Of a DNA stretch of 64,000 nucleotides, positions 27,043-35,064 are shown in pieces. The notes under the pieces were generated by a model that worked only from the letters and a program-made list of their open reading frames with translations, was not told where the DNA came from and ran no database searches. Origin of the DNA: Myxococcus hansupus (GTDB lineage Bacteria > Myxococcota > Myxococcia > Myxococcales > Myxococcaceae). The position numbers and the translations under genes were made by a program. Position 1 is the stretch's first letter, and each line of letters opens with the position of its first letter. Location of the stretch: positions 2,624,501-2,688,500 of the forward strand of contig NZ_CP012109.1 of the NCBI RefSeq assembly GCF_000280925.3, read 5' to 3'.

Positions 27043-28754
27043 CCCGGCGCAAGGCAGGAGGTGGCACCTTGCCGCCCACGGGGCTGCAAGGTGATTTGTT
27101 CGGCGGTGGCGCCTCCCGTCCGCGCGCTGCGACGTCCGAGCCGCAGGTGGCGGCTTCCAAGAAGCCGCCACCGTCGCCGCCCGATGCGGACGGCACCTCC
27201 TTGCTGGGCCCCATGGAGGGGGCGCCTCCGCCGCCTCCCAAGCCCGAGCGCGTGGTGCTGTCGGTGGGCGAGCTCACCCGGCAGCTCAAGCAGACGCTGG
27301 AGTCGCGCTTCGCCCGCGTCATCGTCCGCGGTGAGGTGACGGGCTTTCGCGGGCCGAACGCGCGAGGCCACTGGTACTTCGCGCTGAAGGACTCCGGGGC
27401 TTCCATTGACGCGAAGGTGTGGGCCTCCATGGCGGCCCGGCTTCGCTTCGCGCTGCGCGACGGCATGGAGGTGCTGGCCGAAAGCAGCGTGGACCTCTAC
27501 GAGCCGCAGGGGCGCTACAGCCTCATCGTCAACCGGCTGGAGCCCGTGGGGGAGGGCGCGCTCGCGCTCGCCTTCGAGCAGCTCAAGGAGCGGCTGGCGC
27601 AAGAAGGGCTCATCGGGCCCGGGCGGGTGCGTCCGCCCAGGCCGCTGCCGTTCCTGCCCCAGCGCATTGGCGTGGTGACGAGCCGCACGGGCGCGGCGCT
27701 CCAGGACTTCCTCCGCGTGCTGCACTCGCGCAACCCGCGGCAGAGCGTGCTGGTGGCGGATGCCCGCGTGCAGGGCGAGGGCTCCGCGGTCGAGGTGGCT
27801 CGCGCCATTCAGCGCCTGTCGCGCACGGACGTGGACGTCATCGTGGTGACGCGAGGCGGTGGCTCGGTGGAGGACCTCTGGACCTTCAACGAGGAGCTGG
27901 TGGCCCGCGCCATCTTCGCCTCGCCGGTGCCGGTGGTGTCGGCCATTGGCCACGAAATCGACTTCACCATCGCGGACTTCGTCGCGGACCTGCGCTCGCC
28001 CACGCCCAGCGCCGCGGCGGAGCGCCTGGCGCCCGTGCTGGCCGACCTGGAGCTGACGCTGGCCACCCAGGCGGGCCGGCTGCGGCGCGCCATGGAACGC
28101 CGGGTGCTGGAGCTGCGCGAGGAGCAAGGGCAGCTCGCGTCGCTGCTGGAGGACCCGCGGCGGGCCATCAATCATCAGCGGCTGCACCTGTCGGAGCAGG
28201 TGGAGTCGATGATGCGCGTGCTGCGGCCGTCGGTGCGTGGACACCGGGAGGGCCTCCGGGCGTTGACGGAGCGGCTCCAGCGCGCGCGTCCCCAGGCCCG
28301 CCTGGGCGAGCAGCGCGCGCACCTGTTGAAGCTGGCCATGCGGTTGTCGGAGGCGGTGCGCTCCGGCGTGGCGGAGCGGCAAGGCGCGTTGGCCTCGGCC
28401 CGGCTGGTGTTGGAGCGGGCGTCACCGGCGGCCCAGGTGTCGCGCGAGCACGCCCGGTTGGCCGCACAACGGTCGCGGCTGCTGGCGCTCCAACAAGGGG
28501 CCCTGGCGGATGCACAGAGGCGGTTTCAGCGTCTGGAGGGACGGCTGGACGCGATGAGTCCGTTGAAGGTGATGTCGCGCGGCTATTCGGTGGTGTTCCG
28601 CCAACGCGACGGCGCGGTGGTCCGCACGGGCGCGGATGTCCAGGTGGGAGAGCGCCTGGGGCTGAAGCTCGCGTCGAATGGCGCGAAGACGCTGGGAGGA
28701 TGTGAAGAAATCGAAGCCACCGTCACGGCGGTGAAAGGGCCGGTGGACTGCTGA
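27039..28754 (+). CDS. xseA: Exodeoxyribonuclease VII large subunit
   Basis: The 571-residue protein has the XseA order: an OB-fold domain (LSVGELTRQLKQTLESRFARVIVRGEVTG, HWYFALKD), then the catalytic region with RIGVVTSRTGAALQD and VDVIVVTRGGGSVEDLWTFNEE, then AIGHEIDFTIADFVADLRSPTPSAAAE. A long coiled-coil follows, and the C-terminal MSRGYSVVFR segment is diagnostic. About 70 Pro/Ala-rich residues precede the OB fold, making it longer than the usual 450 residues. It degrades single-stranded DNA with XseB. The ATG overlaps the FHA gene stop. Confidence 0.95.
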   Translation: MTRRKAGGGTLPPTGLQGDLFGGGASRPRAATSEPQVAASKKPPPSPPDADGTSLLGPMEGAPPPPPKPERVVLSVGELTRQLKQTLESRFARVIVRGEVTGFRGPNARGHWYFALKDSGASIDAKVWASMAARLRFALRDGMEVLAESSVDLYEPQGRYSLIVNRLEPVGEGALALAFEQLKERLAQEGLIGPGRVRPPRPLPFLPQRIGVVTSRTGAALQDFLRVLHSRNPRQSVLVADARVQGEGSAVEVARAIQRLSRTDVDVIVVTRGGGSVEDLWTFNEELVARAIFASPVPVVSAIGHEIDFTIADFVADLRSPTPSAAAERLAPVLADLELTLATQAGRLRRAMERRVLELREEQGQLASLLEDPRRAINHQRLHLSEQVESMMRVLRPSVRGHREGLRALTERLQRARPQARLGEQRAHLLKLAMRLSEAVRSGVAERQGALASARLVLERASPAAQVSREHARLAAQRSRLLALQQGALADAQRRFQRLEGRLDAMSPLKVMSRGYSVVFRQRDGAVVRTGADVQVGERLGLKLASNGAKTLGGCEEIEATVTAVKGPVDC

Positions 28755-28772
28755 CGGGCCACCCTCTAGAGT
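28744..28772 (+). promoter_or_regulatory. Weak candidate promoter before xseB
   Basis: TGGACT (28744-28749) and TAGAGT (28767-28772) are separated by 17 bases, overlapping the end of xseA. The TAGAGT resembles several other elements found just upstream of genes in this window. It could supply extra xseB and downstream isoprenoid gene expression. Confidence 0.25.
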
Positions 28773-28796
28773 CCCGCGCCCCACACGGGGAGGTGG

Positions 28797-29150
28797 ATGG
28801 CAGTGGCGAAGTCGGACAAGGCGCCCAAGGCGGACAAGGTGGCGGAGGCCGAGGTTCCCGAGCAGTACGGGGATGTGGTCTCCCGGCTCGAGGAGACGGT
28901 GGGACGTCTGGAGAGTGGAAATCTCTCTCTGGAGGACTCGCTCAAGGCCTTCGAGGAAGGCATCCGGCTGGTTCGCCGGGGTGAGAAGCTCCTGACCGAG
29001 GCGGAGCAGCGCATCGAGCAGCTCCTGCTGGATGAGGATGGCAAGGACGTGGTCGCCCCGCTGGCGGCGTCGGCACGTCCGGCGGCGGCCCCCGCGGCCC
29101 CTCGCGCTCCGGCCCCCCGTCCGCCCCCGGAGGATGACGTCCCGTTCTAG
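28797..29150 (+). CDS. xseB: Exodeoxyribonuclease VII small subunit
   Basis: The product, about 117 residues, carries the XseB helical hairpin: [20 protein letters not shown], then [20 protein letters not shown] and [19 protein letters not shown]. It has an extra Ala/Pro-rich tail of some 35 residues. The ATG at 28797 sits only three bases after GGGGAGG, so the GTG at 28803, in the same frame, has the better spacing and may be the true start. It pairs with XseA encoded directly upstream, as in most bacteria. Confidence 0.92.
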   Translation: MAVAKSDKAPKADKVAEAEVPEQYGDVVSRLEETVGRLESGNLSLEDSLKAFEEGIRLVRRGEKLLTEAEQRIEQLLLDEDGKDVVAPLAASARPAAAPAAPRAPAPRPPPEDDVPF

Positions 29151-29175
29151 GTGGCTCGGGCGCGTCCATGCCGGC

Positions 29176-29556
29176 ATGTCGAAGCCGAAAATCACCATTG
29201 TCGATGATGACCGCGACACGCGGGAGCTGCTGGCGGCGGCCCTGGAGGACGAGGGCTTTGCCGTCACCATGGCAGCCAACGGCCTGCGGCTCATCGCCTC
29301 GCTCCAACTGCACCGGCCGCACGCCATCCTCCTGGACGTGAACATGTCCTGGATTGACGGCTTCGAGCTGTGCCGGGCGGTGAAGAAGAACGAGCAGTTC
29401 CGGGACATCCCCGTCATCTTCATCAGTGGACGCGGTGAGCCCGAGGACAAGCGGCACGGCATGGAAGTCGGCGCCGCGGATTATTTCGTCAAGCCGCTGG
29501 ACATGGACAAGCTCGTCAGCCGCATCCGCGAGCTCGTGCCCGCGGAGATTCCGTAA
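29176..29556 (+). CDS. Single-domain response regulator (CheY-like)
   Basis: The 126-residue protein is a complete receiver with no output domain. It has the acidic pocket DDD at 10-12, the phospho-acceptor Asp54 (AILLDVNMS), the switch Ser in IFISGRG and the Lys in DYFVKPLD. The sequence after Asp reads NMSWIDGFE rather than the usual MMPxxDGxE, a small deviation. The ATG lacks a strong ribosome site. It is embedded between xseB and ispA; its kinase is not obvious here, although a hybrid kinase lies 6 kb away. Confidence 0.88.
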   Translation: MSKPKITIVDDDRDTRELLAAALEDEGFAVTMAANGLRLIASLQLHRPHAILLDVNMSWIDGFELCRAVKKNEQFRDIPVIFISGRGEPEDKRHGMEVGAADYFVKPLDMDKLVSRIRELVPAEIP

Positions 29557-29573
29557 GAGGGGTTCGGACGCAC

Positions 29574-30467
29574 TTGGCAACGTTTCAACTGGACACCTTC
29601 CTGGCCGCCCAGCAGGCGCGCGTCGAGGCCCTGCTGAACGAGCGGATGAACCGGCTCGGTCCCGCGGGCACGCCGCCGAGGCTCGCGGAGGCCATGCACT
29701 ACTCCCTGATGGCCGGAGGCAAGCGCCTTCGCCCGGTGCTCTGCCTGGCCTTCGCCGACATCGTGGCCCGCGAGAGCACCGTGTCCGCGGTGGCGGGGGA
29801 TGCCGCGTGCGCGCTGGAGTACGTGCACACCTATTCGCTGGTGCATGACGACCTGCCGGCGATGGACAACGACGACTACCGCCGGGGCCGGCTCACCAAC
29901 CACAAGGTGTACGGCGAGCCCATGGCCATCCTCGCGGGCGACGCGCTGCTGACGGAGGCTTTCACGCTGGTGGCCAGTGGCCCGGAGGCCGCTCGCGCCG
30001 CGCTCTGCCGCGAGCTGGCGGTGGCGGCCGGGGCCGCGGGCATGGTGGGCGGTCAGGTCCTGGACATCGCGGAGGACCGTCCGGCCGCGCTCGACTACCT
30101 CCTCCGGCTGCACCGCATGAAGACGGGCGCCCTCATCCGCGCGGCGTGCCGCATGGGTGTGCTGGCCGGCGGCGGGGACGCGGATGCGTTGGCTCGCGCC
30201 GCGGCCTACGGCGAAGCGGTGGGGCTGGCCTTCCAGATTGCCGACGACGTGCTGGACGTGACGGCCACCGCGGAGCAACTGGGCAAGCCCGCGGGCGCGG
30301 ACGCGGCGGCGGGTCGTTTCACCTTTCCGGCGGTGGTGGGCCTGGAGGCGTCCCGGAAGCTCGCGAAAGAGAAGGTGTCCGAGGCCATCGCGGCCGTGCG
30401 TCCCCTGGAGGGCGAGGACGGACCGCTCGCGGCGCTGGCACGCTACACGGTGGAGCGGCAGTCCTGA
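29574..30467 (+). CDS. ispA: Polyprenyl (farnesyl/geranylgeranyl) diphosphate synthase
   Basis: This 297-residue trans-prenyltransferase has the first aspartate-rich motif as DDLPAMD, the second as DDVLD, and the GGKRLRP motif that binds the phosphate of isopentenyl diphosphate. It condenses isopentenyl and allylic diphosphates in isoprenoid synthesis; product length cannot be read reliably, but the spacing matches bacterial IspA. The TTG start is preceded by GAGGGG about 11 bases away. It sits one base before dxs (TGATG), which supplies the precursor pathway. Confidence 0.92.
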   Translation: MATFQLDTFLAAQQARVEALLNERMNRLGPAGTPPRLAEAMHYSLMAGGKRLRPVLCLAFADIVARESTVSAVAGDAACALEYVHTYSLVHDDLPAMDNDDYRRGRLTNHKVYGEPMAILAGDALLTEAFTLVASGPEAARAALCRELAVAAGAAGMVGGQVLDIAEDRPAALDYLLRLHRMKTGALIRAACRMGVLAGGGDADALARAAAYGEAVGLAFQIADDVLDVTATAEQLGKPAGADAAAGRFTFPAVVGLEASRKLAKEKVSEAIAAVRPLEGEDGPLAALARYTVERQS

Positions 30468-32218
30468 TGTCGCAGTTGCTGGCACGCATCGGCTCGCCCT
30501 CGGATGTCCGCGCGCTCCCCGAGGAGGACCTGCCGCGCCTGTGCCAGGAGCTTCGCGAGGACATCATCTCCATCTGCGGCAGCGTGGGAGGCCACCTGGG
30601 GGCCTCCCTGGGCGCGGTGGAGCTCATCGTCGCGCTGCACCGGGTGTTCCATTCGCCGGGCGACGCGCTGCTCTTCGACGTGGGCCACCAGGCGTACGCG
30701 CACAAGCTCCTCACGGGGCGGCGTGAGCGGATGCACACGTTGCGGCACGCGGGGGGCATCGCGCCCTTCCTGGACCCTCGGGAGAGTCCGCACGATGCGC
30801 TGCTGGCGGGCCATTCGTGCACGGCGGTGTCCGCGGCCCTGGGGGTCCTGGAGGGCCGGAGGATGATGGGGCACCGGGGCCACGTGGTGGCGGTGCTGGG
30901 CGACGGCGGCCTCACCGGCGGCCTCACGTTCGAGGGCCTCAACAACGCGGGCGGCGGCCACCTGCCGCTGGTCGTCGTGCTCAACGACAACCAGATGTCC
31001 ATCAGCGCCAACGTGGGCGCCATTCCCTCCCTGCTGCGGACCCGCGAGGCGCGGGGCTTCTTCGAGGGCCTGGGCTTCACGTACCTGGGCCCGGTGGATG
31101 GGCATGACCTGGGCGCGTTGATTCACGCGCTGCGCGAGGCTCGGGCTTCCTCCCGGCCGGTGGTGGTGCACGCGCTGACGCTGAAGGGGAAGGGGTTTCC
31201 GCCAGCGGAGGCCGACGCGCAGACGCGCGGTCACGCGATGGGGCCGTACGAGTGGCGCGATGGAAAGCTGGTGCGCTCGCGCGGTGGCCAGCGGACCTTC
31301 AGCGAGGCCTTCGCGGCGGTGCTGGAAGACGCCATGGCGAGCGACCCGCGCGTGGTGACGGTGACGCCGGCTATGTTGGAGGGCTCGGCGCTCAACGCGC
31401 TCAAGGCGCGCTTCCCGGACCGCGTGCACGACGTGGGCATCGCCGAGCAGCACGCGGTGACCTTCAGCGCGGGGTTGGCCGCCGCGGGCGCGCGTCCGGT
31501 GTGCTGCATCTACTCGACGTTCCTTCAGCGCGCGTACGACCAGATCATCCACGACGTGTGTCTGCCGGGACTGCCCGTCGTCTTCGCGGTGGACCGCGCG
31601 GGGCTCGTGGGCGCTGACGGCGCCACCCACCAGGGGACGTATGACGTGGCGTCGCTGCGGGCGATGCCGGACCTCCACCTGTGGTCCCCCGTGGTGGGCG
31701 AGGACCTGGCTCCCATGTTGGACACGGCCCTGGCGGCGCCGCATCCCTCCGTCATCCGGTTCCCGCGGGGCACGTTGCCGGCGCTGCCTCCGGATGCCCA
31801 GGCGGGAGGGGCGCCGCTGCAAGGGGCGCGTTGGCTCCTGCGGGCGGAGTCGCCCCGGTTGACGCTGGTGACGCTGGGCCCGCTGGGAATCGCCGCGCTG
31901 GACGCCGCGCGAGGCGAGCCGGGGTGGAGCGTGCTGGACGCGCGCCGGGCCTCGCCGCTGGATGAGGCCGCGTTGCTGGAGGCCGGCCGCGCCGGGCCCG
32001 TGGTGGTGGCGGAAGAGGGCACGACGCGCGGTGGATTGGGCAGCGCGGTGCTGGAGCTCTTCGCGGCTCACGGCGTGATGACTCGCGTGCGCCTGGTGGG
32101 CATGCCCGATGCGTTCGTGCCCCATGGCGACGCCCGCGTGCAGCGCGCGGAGCTGGGGTTGGACGCGGAGGGGCTGCGTCGCGCGGGGCGGGCGTTGCTG
32201 GAAGGGAGCGCGCGGTGA
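30467..32218 (+). CDS. dxs: 1-deoxy-D-xylulose-5-phosphate synthase
   Basis: The 583-residue enzyme makes DXP from pyruvate and glyceraldehyde-3-phosphate, the first step of the MEP pathway, with thiamine diphosphate as cofactor. Seen directly: the GGHLGASLGAVEL segment with the catalytic histidine, the FDVGHQAYAHKLLTGR motif, the GDG...LNNAG cofactor site, DGHD, and the DVGIAEQHAVTFSAGLA segment with the catalytic Glu. It is somewhat shorter than the usual 620 residues. It overlaps ispA by one base and tlyA by four, so this is one translationally coupled unit. Confidence 0.96.
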   Translation: MSQLLARIGSPSDVRALPEEDLPRLCQELREDIISICGSVGGHLGASLGAVELIVALHRVFHSPGDALLFDVGHQAYAHKLLTGRRERMHTLRHAGGIAPFLDPRESPHDALLAGHSCTAVSAALGVLEGRRMMGHRGHVVAVLGDGGLTGGLTFEGLNNAGGGHLPLVVVLNDNQMSISANVGAIPSLLRTREARGFFEGLGFTYLGPVDGHDLGALIHALREARASSRPVVVHALTLKGKGFPPAEADAQTRGHAMGPYEWRDGKLVRSRGGQRTFSEAFAAVLEDAMASDPRVVTVTPAMLEGSALNALKARFPDRVHDVGIAEQHAVTFSAGLAAAGARPVCCIYSTFLQRAYDQIIHDVCLPGLPVVFAVDRAGLVGADGATHQGTYDVASLRAMPDLHLWSPVVGEDLAPMLDTALAAPHPSVIRFPRGTLPALPPDAQAGGAPLQGARWLLRAESPRLTLVTLGPLGIAALDAARGEPGWSVLDARRASPLDEAALLEAGRAGPVVVAEEGTTRGGLGSAVLELFAAHGVMTRVRLVGMPDAFVPHGDARVQRAELGLDAEGLRRAGRALLEGSAR

Positions 32219-32955
32219 AGCCTCGCAAGGAGCGGCTGGACGTGTTGGTGGTGGAGCGCGGGCTGGCGGAGTCGCGCACCAAGGCCCAGGCGCTCATCCT
32301 GGCCGGCCAGGTCGTCGTCGATGACCAGCGCGTGGACAAGCCCGGCACGCTGATTCCGCAAGAGGCGGAGCTTCGCCTCAAGGGCGAGGTGATGCCCTAC
32401 GTGTCTCGGGGTGGGCTCAAGCTGAAGGGCGCAATCGACCACTTCGAGCTCGACGTGCGGGGCAAGGTGGCCGCGGACATCGGAGCCAGCACGGGTGGCT
32501 TCACCGACTGCCTGCTCCAGCACGGCGCGGTCCGCGTGCATGCCATCGACGTGGGCTACGGACAGCTTCACGAGAAGCTGCGCACGGACGCCCGGGTGCG
32601 TTCGCGCGAGCGGGTGAATGCGCGCTACCTCACGGAAGAGGACCTGCCGGAGAAGGTCGGCGTTGTCGTCATCGACGTGAGCTTCATCTCCCTCACGCAG
32701 GTGCTGCCGTCGGTGCTGACGTACCTGGAGCCGGGCGGGCTGCTGGTGGCGCTGGTGAAGCCGCAGTTCGAGGTGGGGCCGGACCGGGTGGGGAAGGGCG
32801 GCGTCGTGCGGGACGTGGCCGCGCGTCAGGACGCCATCGACACGGTGACGGCGTTCGTTCGCGAGCAGGGCCTGGAGGTGCTCGGGCTGATGGACTCGAC
32901 GGTGCCCGGGCCCGCTGGAAACGTGGAAGCGCTCCTCGTCGCCAGCAGGCCCTGA
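32215..32955 (+). CDS. tlyA: TlyA-family rRNA (cytidine-2'-O)-methyltransferase
   Basis: The 246-residue protein begins with an S4 RNA-binding domain (RLDVLVVERGLAESRTKAQA), then the FtsJ-like methyltransferase fold with the SAM-binding segment ADIGASTGGFTDCLLQ and VVVIDVSFISLTQVLP. This is the TlyA type, which methylates 16S and 23S rRNA and is often annotated as a hemolysin. The GTG start overlaps the dxs stop. It converges on the next gene with 24 bases between. Confidence 0.92.
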   Translation: MKPRKERLDVLVVERGLAESRTKAQALILAGQVVVDDQRVDKPGTLIPQEAELRLKGEVMPYVSRGGLKLKGAIDHFELDVRGKVAADIGASTGGFTDCLLQHGAVRVHAIDVGYGQLHEKLRTDARVRSRERVNARYLTEEDLPEKVGVVVIDVSFISLTQVLPSVLTYLEPGGLLVALVKPQFEVGPDRVGKGGVVRDVAARQDAIDTVTAFVREQGLEVLGLMDSTVPGPAGNVEALLVASRP

Positions 32956-32979
32956 GCTTTCAGCCGGTGCCCACGCGGG

Positions 32980-34581
32980 CTACGGCCGGTAGCGGCGGTA
33001 CTCGGACAGCGCCAGCGTCTGCACGACGTCGAAGCCGGTGCGAATCCACAGCCGCCCCTCCGGGTCGATGGAGCCGCCCAGGCTGCCCACCACCTGGTGG
33101 CGGAACAGCTCGCGCGCCTCGCCGTTGCCGGTCTGGTCCACGGCGACGATTTCGTTGGGCAGTGGGAATGGGTTGTCAGCGCGTCGCTCGGTCGCGTTGA
33201 GCAGGAAGAGTTCGGGCGAGTTGGGCCGGCGAAGCACCTGGAGGACGTTCAGCGCGCCATTCGCGTCGATGGAGCGGTTGTCCCGGTTGCGAATCTGGCC
33301 GGACGCGTCGAGGAACCACACGCGCTTCTGGCCCACCGCGACGAGGCGCGAGGCGCCCGGGTGGTAGAGGATGTGCGCGAGCGGCACCGGCAGCGCGGGG
33401 CTGGTCCACTGGAGTCGTGTTCCCTCGCACTCGTCCTGGGTGGCGGAGCAGGAGATGACCTGCGACTGCTCCGAGCCCAACTGGAGGCCCAGGTAGAGCG
33501 TGCTGCCCGTGTCGTTGAACGCGCCCAGCGGGAGGCGCTCGTTGCGGGCGAAGGTCCGCAGCCTGAAGGCCGCGCGCGCCGTGCCCCCCGCGCCCTGTTC
33601 ACCCGTCTCTCCCGCGTACAGCTCGGTGACGGTGACGTCCGTGCGTGAGGCATCCGGGCCCGTGCCCAGGGACGCGATGAGAATCAGGCCGTCCGCGCGC
33701 ACCAGCGGCGGCGCGATGACGCTCTCCAGCGTGGTGGGGGCGTAGAGCCACTTGACCTCGGCGACGCTCTCCGACGTGCCGTTGGGGTTGTGGGACAGCC
33801 GGCGCACCTCGTCGATGCGGTTGACGATGATGGCGTCGCCACCGGGCAGCACCGTGAGCTGCGTGGGGCCGATGTCCGTCGTCGTCCGCGCGGTGATTTG
33901 CATCTGCGCGTCGATGGCGAAGGCGCCCACGTTGGGCGTCCACACCCAGCGCTTGCCGCTGACGGGGTTGCGCTCGGTGATGACCGTCTCGGGGTTGCAG
34001 GTAATCGGCATCCCGACGGTGTGCGTCACGTTGCCACTGAGGTCCACGCGGTACATCGTGGAGATCTCCGTGGAGGGGACGCCGCAGCCGATGAAGCTCG
34101 GGTTGGCGGTGGTCCCATCGATGACGAAGTGGTCGGTGACGACCTGGCCCGCGTTCTGCGGCTCTACGATGCGCCGCTGCACGGGGAAGTAGCTGACGGG
34201 CGCGGGCTGGGAGTTGTTGGTGCGTCCGTCCGAGCACACGGCCACCGCGTTCAGCGACAGGTTCGCGGCCAGTCCCACGGTGGCGTAGGGGATGTCATTG
34301 CGCTCCAGCCGCAGCGTCATGGTGCCGCCGCTGTGCGGGAAGGTCCGGAGAATCGTCTCCCGGTCCCGGACATTGAGCGTGGAGCTGCCCTCGCAGCCGG
34401 ACACGGTGACGATGACGTCCAGGTGGGTGTCCGAGATGATGCTCGCGGGGACCGTCAGGGCGACTTGCGGGGGATCCGGCGTGGGAGGGGGCGGTTCGCT
34501 GCCACCACAGGCTGCGGCCAGGCTGCTGGCGACAAGGAAGGCAGGGCGCCATGCGCGCCGCGTCAGGGAGGGGAGGGCCAT
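32980..34581 (-). CDS. Putative lipoprotein, beta-rich, unknown function
   Basis: The 533-residue protein starts with a signal peptide (FLVASSLAAACGG), with a lipobox cysteine near residue 24, followed by a Pro-rich stretch. The mature protein is strand-rich with repeated motifs such as QLTVLPGGDAIIVNR, VRADGLILIASLG and VVGSLGGSIDPEGRLWIRTG, which look like beta-propeller blades. No family could be named with confidence. The ATG at 34581 is chosen because the signal peptide starts there; a longer reading frame upstream has no support. It may be an outer-membrane or surface lipoprotein. Confidence 0.75.
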   Translation of the reverse strand: MALPSLTRRAWRPAFLVASSLAAACGGSEPPPPTPDPPQVALTVPASIISDTHLDVIVTVSGCEGSSTLNVRDRETILRTFPHSGGTMTLRLERNDIPYATVGLAANLSLNAVAVCSDGRTNNSQPAPVSYFPVQRRIVEPQNAGQVVTDHFVIDGTTANPSFIGCGVPSTEISTMYRVDLSGNVTHTVGMPITCNPETVITERNPVSGKRWVWTPNVGAFAIDAQMQITARTTTDIGPTQLTVLPGGDAIIVNRIDEVRRLSHNPNGTSESVAEVKWLYAPTTLESVIAPPLVRADGLILIASLGTGPDASRTDVTVTELYAGETGEQGAGGTARAAFRLRTFARNERLPLGAFNDTGSTLYLGLQLGSEQSQVISCSATQDECEGTRLQWTSPALPVPLAHILYHPGASRLVAVGQKRVWFLDASGQIRNRDNRSIDANGALNVLQVLRRPNSPELFLLNATERRADNPFPLPNEIVAVDQTGNGEARELFRHQVVGSLGGSIDPEGRLWIRTGFDVVQTLALSEYRRYRP

Positions 34582-35064
34582 GATGGCCCCGGACTCTATC
34601 CCGTACGGCCGGTCCCGGGCAGCCGCGGCCATCAGGCTCTCCGGGCGGCCCTGACTGGGGGGCTCGCGGCCCGGGTCCGGAACGTCCCCCAAGGCTCGCG
34701 GGCTGTGGTACTCCCCGCCGCGCCGCTGGGACCTCACTTCGGTGGGCGGCGTCACAGGCACAGGGCGCCAGGGAGTTGCAACTGCAGCCTGGGTGGCGCC
34801 TGATGGGTGGCAGGGCGGGCGGACGTGGCTCGTGGGCAGTAGGGAAGAGACGTCCATCGTGTACGCTCCGCGCCGGGCCGGCTTCGGGGCGATTGGCACC
34901 GAGTAGGCCACATCCTCCCACCCATGCCCGCCGTTCTGGCCCCAGGGCGTGTTCAGCGGCATGATCGGGATCCGAACCATGAACTCTTTCGCACGCAGCG
35001 GGTATTTGCGGCCTCTCAACCCGGGGCCAGGTCGCCAGGGCTGGGGTTCACCGTGAGAGTCGAG
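34582..35064. other. Intergenic region between divergent lipoprotein and hybrid kinase genes
   Basis: The 483 bases carry no gene I can support. Both neighbours are transcribed outward, so their promoters should be here, but no clear -35/-10 pair was found. On the minus strand a reading frame starting at an ATG near 34,980 has a high third-position GC for about 40 codons, which could be an upstream peptide. It then loses this bias, so I left it out. The plus-strand frame upstream of 35065 is open but also looks non-coding. Confidence 0.5.

Noticed and set aside
27060-27080. GGTGGCACCTTGCC as a sigma-54 site
   Set aside because: The spacing between the GG and GC elements is wrong, and it lies inside xseA.
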